This document shows positions 1-5,647 of a DNA stretch of 5,647 bases, piece by piece; position 1 is the stretch's first letter; each line of letters starts with the position of its first letter. A model generated the notes under the pieces. That model searched no databases. It saw only the letters and a list, made by a program, of their open reading frames with translations, and was not told the DNA's origin. The stretch comes from an uncultured Clostridia bacterium (GTDB lineage: Bacteria > Bacillota > Clostridia > Oscillospirales > Ruminococcaceae), in the NCBI GenBank assembly GCA_947629275.1, contig CANRDG010000126.1:1-5647 (forward strand), given 5' to 3'. Made by a program: the position numbers and the translations under genes.

Positions 1-2
1 AG

Positions 3-2171
3 TTATGCGCTGCGCATTTTGGTGGTCTGCCGCTGCGCCATTACTAAGCGGTAGTACACGCCCTTTTGCCGCATAAGCTCCTCGTGCGTGCCAAACTCAG
101 CAAGCCTGCCCTTGTCCAGCACTATAAGCCTGTCGGCGCGCGCAAGAGTTGAAAGCCTGTGCGCTATGGCTATGGTAGTTCTGCCGTAGGTCAGCCTGCC
201 GAGAGCCTCTTGTATCTGCCGCTCGGTCTCTGTGTCGAGCGAAGCAGTCGCCTCATCAAGTATGATTATTTTCGGGTCGTGCAGAATGGCTCTCGCAATT
301 GCCACCCTCTGCCTCTCGCCGCCCGAGAGCTGATAGCCCTTGTTGCCCACGCGCGTGTTGTAGCCGTCGGGCAGTTTGGTTATGAAGTTGTGCGCGTTGG
401 CTATTTTGGCAGCCTCCACCACCTCGCCAAAGGTTGCATCGGGCTTGGCGTATGCTATGTTTTCAAGCACCGAGCCGTCAAACAAAAACGTTTCCTGCAA
501 AACCACGCCCATTTGGCTTCTAAGCCGCTTTTGCGATATACTGCGTATGTCAACGCCGTCTATCAGTATCTCGCCGTCGGTAACATCATACAGCCGCAGT
601 ATAAGGTTTATAAGCGTCGATTTGCCCACGCCCGAGTGACCCACAATGCCTATCATCTCGCCTTTGTTTATTTTAAGGCTGATGTCTTTCAGCACGGGCG
701 CATACTGCTGGTAGCCAAAGTACACGTTCTTCATTTCAATATCGCCCTGAATGTCAAGGTCAACGGGCTTTTCGCTTTCTGAAAGTCCGCTGTCGTCTTC
801 CAATACTTCAAAGACCTTGCTTGCCGAAACTGCGGCATCTGCAAGCTCACGGGGGATATTTATAAACCACCGTATCGGCTCATACAGCATTGAAATATAG
901 GTGGTGAACTGCACCAGCTGACCTAGCTGCATTGTGTGACCCAGCACCAGCCGACCGCCAAACAGCAGCACAAGATAGTTGCCTATAGTCATTACAAATT
1001 CAGAGAACGGTATGGTGAGATACCACACTATCTCGGCGCGAACGCTTGCCTTTGCGGCTTTGAGCGAATAACCCGTGTACCGCTGAACTTCCTGCACCTC
1101 GGTGCCGTATGTTTTTACAACGCGTATGCCGTTCAGAATATCGTGCAGAACAGAGTCATGCTCGGTAAGGTTGCGCCATACTCTCGTGTACCTTACCGAC
1201 ATTGTTCTGAACAGCTTTTTGGTAAGTATGAAAACTATCGGTATCGGCAAAACGGTAAGCAGCGCAAGCTTCCAGTTCATACAGAAAATTATTATCACCA
1301 GCGCAACGAGCGAGATGATGTGTATAACAAGGTCTTTGCCCTTTTCGGTAACGAAGTTTTCAAGCTTTGCCGCATCGCCCGAAACTCGCCTGATAAGCTC
1401 GCCTGCGGTCTTTTTCGTAACTGCCGACATCGACAGCGACTCGCTCTTTGCAAAGACATCTTCGCGCAGTTTTTTGCCCATGCCCAGCGCCACTTTGAAC
1501 GAGCATTTCACGTTCAGATGATCCGGTATAGACGACAGCGCGACCAGTGTGACAAGCGTTATTGCAAGCGTTAAAAAGCCTGCCCAGTCGGCATTTTGCG
1601 GCACCGCGTAATCGTCTATTATGTGCCGCGTTATGTTGGGTACTATTATCCATATTATCTGCGAAATTATCGAGCATATAACAGCTGTTATGAAATACTT
1701 TTTAAAAGGTTCAACGCGCTTTGCCAGCTTTAAAAACAGCCGCGACTTTTTCGCGCAGAACGGACATTCCTTTGCGCCGTCCAGCGCAATTCCGCACTTG
1801 GGGCAAACGGGTTCGTCAGCATCGGTCTCGGTTATCAGCCTGCCCGTGCGAAGATAATAGTCAAGTATCTTGCAAAGCTCCGCATAGCGCAAAAATTCCT
1901 GCTGCCTGAAAATGCAGACAGCTATGCTCTCGCCGCTTTTCAGAACGCCCGTCATCATCGAAGTACCTATCATCTGTTCGCACTTGAATTCTTCAAACTC
2001 GTCTATGTACCGCCTGCAAACTTCCTTGTCGTCAAGATAGGTTATTATCTCGCTGTCGGTAACGCAGGTATGACCGCGCACAATGTTGGCGTCGGTGTCC
2101 ATATCATACGGCAGAGAGAAGATGACTTCGCTCTCGGTTACTCCTTTCGGAAATGATGTTTTTAAGTTCAT
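3..2171 (-). CDS. ABC exporter half-transporter with N-terminal zinc-ribbon domain (second ABC subunit of the operon)
   Basis: This is a 722-residue fused membrane/ATPase exporter subunit, longer than the usual 570-600 residues because of a soluble N-terminal extension of about 150 residues. The extension ends in a zinc-ribbon-like knuckle, CPKC at 123-126 and CPFC at 136-139. Six hydrophobic segments follow (about 159-178, 196-216, 279-298, 301-319, 387-409, 417-437). The nucleotide-binding domain is complete: Walker A GHSGVGKST 511-519, Q-loop Q559, signature LSGGERQ 615-621, Walker B ending D639-E640, D-loop SLD 644-646 and switch H671. All catalytic residues are present, so it should hydrolyse ATP. 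The ATG start at 2171 has an AGAGG ribosome binding site about 10 nt upstream and lies 16 bp after the DUF1854 stop. It probably pairs with the 757-residue ABC protein to export a substrate across the cytoplasmic membrane. The substrate is unknown; exporter class is secure, specificity is not. Confidence 0.93.
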   Translation of the reverse strand: MNLKTSFPKGVTESEVIFSLPYDMDTDANIVRGHTCVTDSEIITYLDDKEVCRRYIDEFEEFKCEQMIGTSMMTGVLKSGESIAVCIFRQQEFLRYAELCKILDYYLRTGRLITETDADEPVCPKCGIALDGAKECPFCAKKSRLFLKLAKRVEPFKKYFITAVICSIISQIIWIIVPNITRHIIDDYAVPQNADWAGFLTLAITLVTLVALSSIPDHLNVKCSFKVALGMGKKLREDVFAKSESLSMSAVTKKTAGELIRRVSGDAAKLENFVTEKGKDLVIHIISLVALVIIIFCMNWKLALLTVLPIPIVFILTKKLFRTMSVRYTRVWRNLTEHDSVLHDILNGIRVVKTYGTEVQEVQRYTGYSLKAAKASVRAEIVWYLTIPFSEFVMTIGNYLVLLFGGRLVLGHTMQLGQLVQFTTYISMLYEPIRWFINIPRELADAAVSASKVFEVLEDDSGLSESEKPVDLDIQGDIEMKNVYFGYQQYAPVLKDISLKINKGEMIGIVGHSGVGKSTLINLILRLYDVTDGEILIDGVDIRSISQKRLRSQMGVVLQETFLFDGSVLENIAYAKPDATFGEVVEAAKIANAHNFITKLPDGYNTRVGNKGYQLSGGERQRVAIARAILHDPKIIILDEATASLDTETERQIQEALGRLTYGRTTIAIAHRLSTLARADRLIVLDKGRLAEFGTHEELMRQKGVYYRLVMAQRQTTKMRSA

Positions 2172-2187
2172 ACTGAATATTCCTCTG

Positions 2188-2742
2188 TTATGTAAATAAT
2201 TCTATGTTTGCCACGCTCTTTTTATCGAGGCGTTTTTCTATGTCGTCGCAGTAATACTTGTTGCCGTCAACGTCGCATACATACAGATACTTGCCGCCTA
2301 TCAGCTTGAAATTTCTGTACCAGTCGCGTATGCAGAGCGTTTTTTCTCCTGCGTTCGTGGCGGCTTTCACAAACAGCGAGCCGCGCATATTTTCTTTTAT
2401 AGAATAAACCTTAGTTATCAGCGGCATATAGTATTTATACTCTAAAAAGTTATCTATAAGCTCAAACTGCTCTTTGCTCATCTCGCGTATGTCGCGTATA
2501 ACGCCCACCTCGCAAAACTCTTTTTCATCGTTCTCATAGTTTACGCTGACGTACTCAAACTTTGAGTAAAACGGCTGCAAGCGCGTAAGGTTTATTTTTT
2601 TGTATGTTCTGCCCTGAAATACAAGTGTCATAAAGCCGCTCTCCTCTTTGCTGAAAGTCAGCTCTTTCGGGTCTAAAATAACAAGCTTGTCAGCCTCGAA
2701 AATTTCTTCATCTAAAGAATTTATATTCTTCATGTCGTTCAA
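2188..2742 (-). CDS. DUF1854 family protein, probable accessory subunit of the ABC exporter
   Basis: This is a small, soluble, charged protein with no signal peptide or membrane segment. I recognise the DUF1854 pattern in its C-terminal half: a YKYYMPLI segment, a strand leading to an RDWYRNF-like turn, then YVCDVDGNKYYCDD and a final LDKKSV segment. From general knowledge, DUF1854 proteins are encoded beside ABC exporters, in some bacteria near cyanophycin genes, and have no proven biochemical role. Here the gene sits between two ABC half-transporter genes, 30 bp after one and 16 bp before the other, so a role in assembly or regulation of that exporter is inferred. The longest frame opens with GTG at 2751 (187 residues), but that GTG overlaps the only good ribosome binding site, AAAGGAG at 2751-2757. 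TTG at 2742 lies 8 nt from that site and is my preferred start (184 residues). ATG at 2733 would be 17 nt away. Confidence 0.85.
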   Translation of the reverse strand: MNDMKNINSLDEEIFEADKLVILDPKELTFSKEESGFMTLVFQGRTYKKINLTRLQPFYSKFEYVSVNYENDEKEFCEVGVIRDIREMSKEQFELIDNFLEYKYYMPLITKVYSIKENMRGSLFVKAATNAGEKTLCIRDWYRNFKLIGGKYLYVCDVDGNKYYCDDIEKRLDKKSVANIELFT

Positions 2743-2750
2743 ATCGCTCA

Positions 2751-2757
2751 CTCCTTT
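2751..2757 (-). promoter_or_regulatory. Ribosome binding site that decides the DUF1854 start
   Basis: AAAGGAG on the minus strand is a near-perfect Shine-Dalgarno sequence. Its last G is also the first base of the GTG that opens the longest frame, so it cannot serve that GTG. It is 8 nt from an in-frame TTG at 2742 and 17 nt from an in-frame ATG at 2733; the TTG has the normal spacing. Confidence 0.7.
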
Positions 2758-2772
2758 GCGAGTATCATGTGT

Positions 2773-5046
2773 TTATTCCTGCATGAACTGAAGCGCCTGC
2801 GACTGCAAGCTGTACAGCTCAAAATACTTGCCCTTTTTGCGTATAAGCTGATCGTGCGTGCCCATTTCTTTAAGCTCGCCGTTTTCTATAACGCACAGCA
2901 TATCAGCATCACGCAAGGTAGAAAGCCTGTGCGCTATCGAGATGATAGTCCTGCCCTTTTTAAGGTCATCAATTGCCGACTGTATCTTTCTTTCGGTGCG
3001 CGTATCCATAGAAGCCGTAGCCTCATCGAGTATAAGAATATTCGGCTTTTGTATGATAGCGCGCGCTATAGATATCCTCTGTTTTTCACCGCCTGAAAGG
3101 TTCACATTGCTTTCGCCTATCATGGTGTTGTAGCCGTTTGGCAGGCGCGAGATAAATTCATGCGCGTATGCTGATTTTGCCGCCTGAATTACTTCTTCCA
3201 TCGCAGCTTCGGGGCGCGCGTAACGTATGTTATCGGCGATAGAGCCTATGAAAAGATACGTTTCCTGCGATACTATGCCGATATTTTTTCTTATGTCCGC
3301 AAAGCTGAGTTCCTTTATCGGATAGCCGTCTATGGTTATCTCACCGCCCGTTACGTCATACAAACGCGCCATAAGATTTATAATGGTAGACTTTCCTGCG
3401 CCCGTTTTGCCGACTATGCCGAACATATGCCCTGCCTCTACCTTGAAAGAAACATCTTTAATTACCGGCAGACCTGCTTCATACTCAAAAGTTACGTTTT
3501 TAAGCTCTATATCTCCACGAAGCTCTTTGACCTTAACAGGGTGGTCGCTCTCTTTTACGGTGGGTTCGCTGTCGATTATCTCAAACATACGCGAGGCTGC
3601 ATCTATGCACCTTGCCCAGCGGTCGCCTATCCACGAAAAGAAGTGCATAGGCTCATATGTCATGTTGGTGTATGAAATAAGCGCCGCAAGCGCGCCGAAC
3701 TGTATGTAGCCCTTTATCACCATGTACGCGCCGAGGCAAAACACCGACTGATTTATAAACCGCAGAGCTGCCCATATGAACGGCGATGTGTTCGCCACGC
3801 GCTCGTTTATGCGCACGCTGACCTCAAAAGCCGCGGTGTTTTTAAGGTTGTAACGCTTGGATTCCTCATCCTCTTTGGCAAACGCCTTTACAACTCTCTG
3901 ACCGTTCATAACGTCAGAAAGCACCGAGTTTGCGCTTCGTGTGGCAATGTCAGACTTTCTGTAGTATTTTCTTTGCGATCTTGCAAACCGCGTTTGAACA
4001 ACGTTTATAAGCGCGACTGAAAGTATAGTGCTAAGCGCAAGTATAGGGCTTATTATCATCATTATAACGGTTATGCCTATGATAGTAACAATATTTCGCA
4101 GACCGTAAGGCACAATATCCGTGAAGAACCAGTAGATGTTCTGGCTGTCGCGGTCAACGCGCGACATAAGCGACCCTGTTTGCTTGCTTGTGAAAAATTC
4201 ATACGAAAGGTTTTGCAGCGATGCAAATATTTTCGCACGCAGCTTGTGAGTTACCATGGGCGTTATGCGCGAGGTGATTATGCCGGAAACCACCCTTATA
4301 ACCATTGACAAAAGATCGACAGTAATTATCAGCATAACGATCAGCATTATCTGACCGTAGTATTTGCCGCCCTTGGTAAGCACTTCGTCATAGAGCATCT
4401 GCGCGCTGAAAACGGGGGCTAAAACGCTCAAAGCGGTACTTATCGCGAGGGTGACTATCATCAGTATAACTTCCACGCGAAACTCTTTGAACATTCCCAT
4501 AAGCCGCAGAAAAATACTGTGTTTGTCAACGCAGTAAGGGCATACGGGGCGGTTGGGGTCGGGAAATCTCTCGCCGCACACGGGGCAGTATATCTTGGAT
4601 TCTTCGAGTAATCTGTCGTCTATCGGCGTGCCGTCAATGGTACTATTCACCCTTTGGCAGAACTTTTCAAACTTATCCGAAAAGCCTAATGAGAACCGCG
4701 AAAGCGCAAATTCTTTTCCGTTTACGTCCTTCGCCATAAGACGCGCGGCATTCTGGTAGCGGTCAACATACAGCCGCTTTATGTCTTTCAGCTCATACAA
4801 ATTAAAGTCGGTAACGTCAAAAGCCTCCAGCGACTTAGCCTTTTCGCTGCGCTTTTTCTTTGCGTATTTTTCATAGCCCGTTATCACATACAGCTCATCT
4901 TTGCAAAATGTCACATATGTGTCAATATAGCAGCCCTCGCCGTCAAGATCACTCTTCACGCAGTAAAGCAGCTCGTCGGTCATAACGCCGCGCTTTTGCA
5001 GCTGCTGCAAAATTTCGGGGTGCATTATATCAAAATACTTCATCAT
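2773..5046 (-). CDS. ABC exporter half-transporter with N-terminal PH-like and zinc-ribbon domains (first ABC subunit)
   Basis: This 757-residue protein is an ABC exporter subunit with a soluble N-terminal region of about 185 residues. Residues about 25-135 alternate predicted strands and end in a helix, which looks like a PH-like domain (my inference). A zinc-ribbon-like knuckle follows, with CPVC at 154-157 and CPYC at 169-172. Membrane segments lie near 191-213, 231-253, 315-333, 334-351, 423-446 and 450-467. The ATPase domain has Walker A GKTGAGKST 546-554, Q-loop Q594, signature LSGGEKQ 650-656, Walker B ending D674-E675, D-loop SMD 679-681 and switch H706, all intact. An in-frame TGA just upstream fixes the start near ATG 5046 (a second ATG follows at once). 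GGGAG lies 10 nt upstream. It is the first large gene of the operon and probably forms a heterodimer with the 722-residue ABC protein. Export substrate is unknown. Confidence 0.93.
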   Translation of the reverse strand: MMKYFDIMHPEILQQLQKRGVMTDELLYCVKSDLDGEGCYIDTYVTFCKDELYVITGYEKYAKKKRSEKAKSLEAFDVTDFNLYELKDIKRLYVDRYQNAARLMAKDVNGKEFALSRFSLGFSDKFEKFCQRVNSTIDGTPIDDRLLEESKIYCPVCGERFPDPNRPVCPYCVDKHSIFLRLMGMFKEFRVEVILMIVTLAISTALSVLAPVFSAQMLYDEVLTKGGKYYGQIMLIVMLIITVDLLSMVIRVVSGIITSRITPMVTHKLRAKIFASLQNLSYEFFTSKQTGSLMSRVDRDSQNIYWFFTDIVPYGLRNIVTIIGITVIMMIISPILALSTILSVALINVVQTRFARSQRKYYRKSDIATRSANSVLSDVMNGQRVVKAFAKEDEESKRYNLKNTAAFEVSVRINERVANTSPFIWAALRFINQSVFCLGAYMVIKGYIQFGALAALISYTNMTYEPMHFFSWIGDRWARCIDAASRMFEIIDSEPTVKESDHPVKVKELRGDIELKNVTFEYEAGLPVIKDVSFKVEAGHMFGIVGKTGAGKSTIINLMARLYDVTGGEITIDGYPIKELSFADIRKNIGIVSQETYLFIGSIADNIRYARPEAAMEEVIQAAKSAYAHEFISRLPNGYNTMIGESNVNLSGGEKQRISIARAIIQKPNILILDEATASMDTRTERKIQSAIDDLKKGRTIISIAHRLSTLRDADMLCVIENGELKEMGTHDQLIRKKGKYFELYSLQSQALQFMQE

Positions 5047-5056
5047 ACAGCATCAT

Positions 5057-5072
5057 CTCCCGATTATTCGGG
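5057..5072 (-). promoter_or_regulatory. Small hairpin covering the ribosome binding site of the first ABC gene
   Basis: On the minus strand CCCGA (5068-5072) pairs with TCGGG (5059-5063) around the loop ATAA. The GGG of the 3' arm is also the core of GGGAG (5057-5061), the best-placed ribosome binding site for the ABC gene at 5046. Folding would hide that site and lower translation. A second purine-rich stretch, AGAAAGGAAAG, lies just 5' of the stem. The stem has only 5 bp, so the effect may be modest. Confidence 0.4.
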
Positions 5073-5090
5073 CTTTCCTTTCTAAAGTGT

Positions 5091-5127
5091 AAAATCAAAC
5101 GCGCCCTGACATTCATGCCAAGGCGCG
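5091..5127 (-). terminator. Terminator-like hairpin between the small gene and the ABC gene (probable leaky terminator or attenuator)
   Basis: In the minus-strand transcript, bases 5116-5127 pair with 5100-5111 to make a 12-bp stem with a UGAA tetraloop. The base of the stem is CGCGCC/GGCGCG. Two of the 12 pairs are G-U wobbles in minus-strand RNA but would be A-C mismatches in plus-strand RNA, so the structure belongs to the leftward transcript. UUUGAUUUU follows directly, an imperfect U tract. No other promoter is evident for the ABC operon, so the hairpin probably stops only part of the transcripts, or stabilises the 3' end of a short mRNA for the small gene. Confidence 0.65.
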
Positions 5128-5168
5128 CAAAGCTATCGTTTTCCATTTTCCATAACATATATCGCAGT

Positions 5169-5291
5169 CTATTTGACAGGTATGGGCATGGTGACCTTGT
5201 GAACGCATAAAATGCCGGTGTTTAGTGTGTTTAATATGTTTGTTTTCTCATGCTCTATCTTTGCATGAGTATATCTTACTATTGTCATCAT
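5169..5291 (-). CDS. Small protein of 40 residues, first gene of the ABC/DUF1854 operon; unrecognised
   Basis: An ATG-to-TAG frame of 40 codons, absent from ordinary length-filtered gene calls. It starts with two adjacent ATG codons (5291 and 5288) preceded by AAAGGGGTGG, a good ribosome binding site 3-5 nt from the first and 6-8 nt from the second ATG. A consensus promoter lies about 65 bp upstream and a terminator-like hairpin 41 bp after the stop. The peptide is basic: it begins MMTIVRYTHAK, has a middle part rich in Asn, Thr and Leu (NILNTLNTG at 18-26), one cysteine (C29, in CVH) and ends MPIPVK. There is no signal peptide, membrane helix or double-glycine leader site. I do not recognise the family. 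Position suggests a peptide exported or sensed by the downstream transporter, a small subunit of it, or a leader peptide. Translation is well supported; function is open. Confidence 0.72.
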   Translation of the reverse strand: MMTIVRYTHAKIEHEKTNILNTLNTGILCVHKVTMPIPVK

Positions 5292-5323
5292 GTCCACCCC
5301 TTTCTTTTTAATTTATTATCAGT

Positions 5324-5344
5324 GTATAAATTGTGTTTTTATAC
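5324..5344. repeat. 7-bp inverted repeat in the early 5' leader of the small gene
   Basis: GTATAAA (5324-5330) and TTTATAC (5338-5344) are a perfect inverted repeat with a 7-base spacer. It begins about 5 bp downstream of the predicted start of the leftward transcript, a usual place for a repressor operator. An AT-only stem this short would be weak as RNA, so a DNA site is more likely. Chance is possible in AT-rich DNA. Confidence 0.35.
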
Positions 5345-5396
5345 TTGACTTCATAATTATAAACCGAAACTAATTTATTGTCAAGAGGTTTTATAC
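5335..5396 (-). repeat. Direct repeats GTATAAAA(A)C flanking the leftward promoter
   Basis: On the minus strand GTATAAAAC occurs at 5388-5396, just upstream of the -35 box, and GTATAAAAAC at 5335-5344, just downstream of the predicted transcript start. The two copies are 52 bp apart, about five helical turns, so a protein bound to both would sit on one face of the DNA and bracket the promoter. The second copy is also one arm of the inverted repeat at 5324-5344. Confidence 0.3.
5356..5384 (-). promoter_or_regulatory. Consensus sigma-A promoter of the small gene and ABC operon
   Basis: On the minus strand TTGACA (5379-5384) and TATAAT (5356-5361) are separated by exactly 17 bp, a perfect match to the housekeeping promoter consensus. 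An A/T tract at about 5395-5420, upstream of the -35 box, resembles an UP element. Transcription should start near 5349-5350, giving a leader of about 58 nt before the small gene. No other promoter is evident for the downstream operon. Confidence 0.88.
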
Positions 5397-5469
5397 AATT
5401 TTTTATATAAATATTTTCCACCACAGCAATGTTAATATTTTAATATAAGAAAAGCCAAACAGCAGTAAC

Positions 5470-5487
5470 CATTTTATAACTAAAATG
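5470..5487. repeat. 18-bp AT-rich dyad upstream of the rightward promoter
   Basis: CATTTTA (5470-5476) and TAAAATG (5481-5487) are perfect 7-bp inverted arms around TAAC. The dyad is centred about 85 bp before the predicted rightward transcript start. It could be an operator or activator site for a dimeric regulator. No U tract follows that would make it a terminator, and no known box is recognised. Confidence 0.3.
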
Positions 5488-5528
5488 TTCAAAAGGCTAC
5501 AAATGCGGCGTTTAGGGCTGCAAAGCGG

Positions 5529-5557
5529 TTGACAAACTGCTTGTTTTGCGGTACAAT
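5529..5557 (+). promoter_or_regulatory. Sigma-A promoter of the rightward gene
   Basis: TTGACA (5529-5534) and TACAAT (5552-5557) are separated by 17 bp. The start of transcription should be near 5562-5564, giving a leader of about 43 nt. An imperfect dyad, AGCGGTT (5524-5530) and AACTGCT (5535-5541) with one mismatch, is centred on the -35 box and could be an operator. Confidence 0.8.
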
Positions 5558-5606
5558 ATAGATGTATGTTTTTTATAGACTACCAATTTGAAAGGAAATG
5601 ATATAA

Positions 5607-5647
5607 ATGGGACTTACACTTACCGAGAAAATTTTGAAAGCTCACGT
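5607..5647 (+). CDS. Start of an aconitase/isopropylmalate dehydratase family protein (partial), probably aconitate hydratase
   Basis: Only the first 13 codons and two bases are present; the gene runs off the right edge. The ATG at 5607 has AAAGGA at 5591-5596, 10 nt upstream, and a promoter about 50 bp before it. The N-terminus MGLTLTEKILKAH matches from memory the start of clostridial aconitate hydratases (typically ...LTEKILKAHLV...), which convert citrate to isocitrate with a 4Fe-4S cluster. LeuC-type 3-isopropylmalate dehydratases and homoaconitases belong to the same family and begin in a similar way, so the exact enzyme is not certain from 13 residues. It is transcribed away from the ABC operon and probably has no functional link to it. 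Confidence 0.6.
   Translation, partial: MGLTLTEKILKAH

Larger units (their letters stand above)
5292..5606. other. Divergent intergenic region, 315 bp
   Basis: AT-rich spacer between the leftward small-gene/ABC unit and the rightward gene at 5607. It contains two outward-facing sigma-A promoters, a pair of GTATAAAA-type repeats around the leftward promoter, and two short dyads on the rightward side. I see no tRNA, riboswitch, insertion sequence or further gene with a ribosome binding site in it. Confidence 0.7.

Noticed and set aside
159..782. Long open frames on the plus strand opposite the ABC genes (for example 159-782 and 936-1574).
   Set aside because: They are antisense shadows of the conserved ATPase and membrane domains; they have no plausible start signals and no recognisable domains.
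3..5046. Cyanophycin metabolism as the function of the operon, suggested by DUF1854 and its ABC partners.
   Set aside because: No cyanophycin synthetase or cyanophycinase gene is in the window, so the association known from other bacteria is not supported here.
5030..5158. A second minus-strand frame of 42 codons from ATG 5158 to TGA 5030, between the small gene and the ABC gene.
   Set aside because: It has no ribosome binding site before ATG 5158, it runs straight through the terminator-like hairpin, and it overlaps the ABC start out of frame. The RNA structure explains the sequence better.
5091..5168. A riboswitch or T-box in the leader of the ABC operon.
   Set aside because: The stretch holds one simple stem and a U tract, with no conserved T-box, SAM or other riboswitch core that I recognise; it is too short for most classes.
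5169..5291. Classic double-glycine bacteriocin precursor.
   Set aside because: The peptide has only one Gly in the likely cleavage region (G26, preceded by Thr) and neither ABC protein shows an N-terminal C39 peptidase domain.
5485..5532. A 15-codon plus-strand frame from ATG 5485 ending in the TGA inside the TTGACA box.
   Set aside because: There is no ribosome binding site, and it lies upstream of and overlaps the rightward promoter.

Overview
This window looks like chromosome from a Gram-positive, low-to-mid GC anaerobe, most likely a clostridial Bacillota of the Ruminococcaceae/Oscillospiraceae type. The grounds are AGGAGG-type ribosome binding sites, near-consensus sigma-A promoters with 17-bp spacers, AT-rich intergenic DNA, and a partial gene at the right edge whose start resembles clostridial aconitate hydratases. 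The taxonomic call is an inference; the window holds no marker gene.

Almost all of the window is one leftward (minus-strand) transcription unit. In transcription order it holds: (1) a consensus promoter (5356-5384) with an AT-rich upstream tract; (2) a 40-codon gene with a good ribosome binding site (5169-5291), too short for ordinary gene callers and not recognised by me; (3) a 12-bp GC-rich stem followed by a U-rich tract (5091-5127), which looks like a leaky terminator or processing hairpin; (4) a 757-residue ABC exporter half-transporter; (5) a DUF1854 protein of about 184 residues; (6) a second ABC exporter half-transporter of 722 residues, ending two bases from the window edge. Gaps among the last three genes are only 16-30 bp, so they form a tight operon.

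Both ABC proteins share an unusual layout. Each has a soluble N-terminal domain of about 110-150 residues (possibly PH-like), then a CxxC...CxxC zinc-ribbon-like knuckle, then a six-helix exporter membrane domain and a C-terminal nucleotide-binding domain with all catalytic motifs intact. They probably form a heterodimer, with the DUF1854 protein as an accessory subunit. DUF1854/ABC pairs are known in other bacteria beside cyanophycin genes, but no cyanophycin gene is visible here.

The most interesting point is the small gene. It is first in the unit, behind a very strong promoter, and is separated from the exporter genes by a terminator-like hairpin. That is the usual way for a cell to make much peptide and little exporter. 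A working hypothesis is that the 40-residue peptide is a substrate, signal or small subunit of this exporter system. Its function cannot be settled from this sequence.

The 315-bp divergent intergenic region (5292-5606) carries the two outward promoters and several short AT-rich dyads and repeats that could be operators. To the right, a gene starting at 5607 on the plus strand is cut by the window edge after 13 codons.
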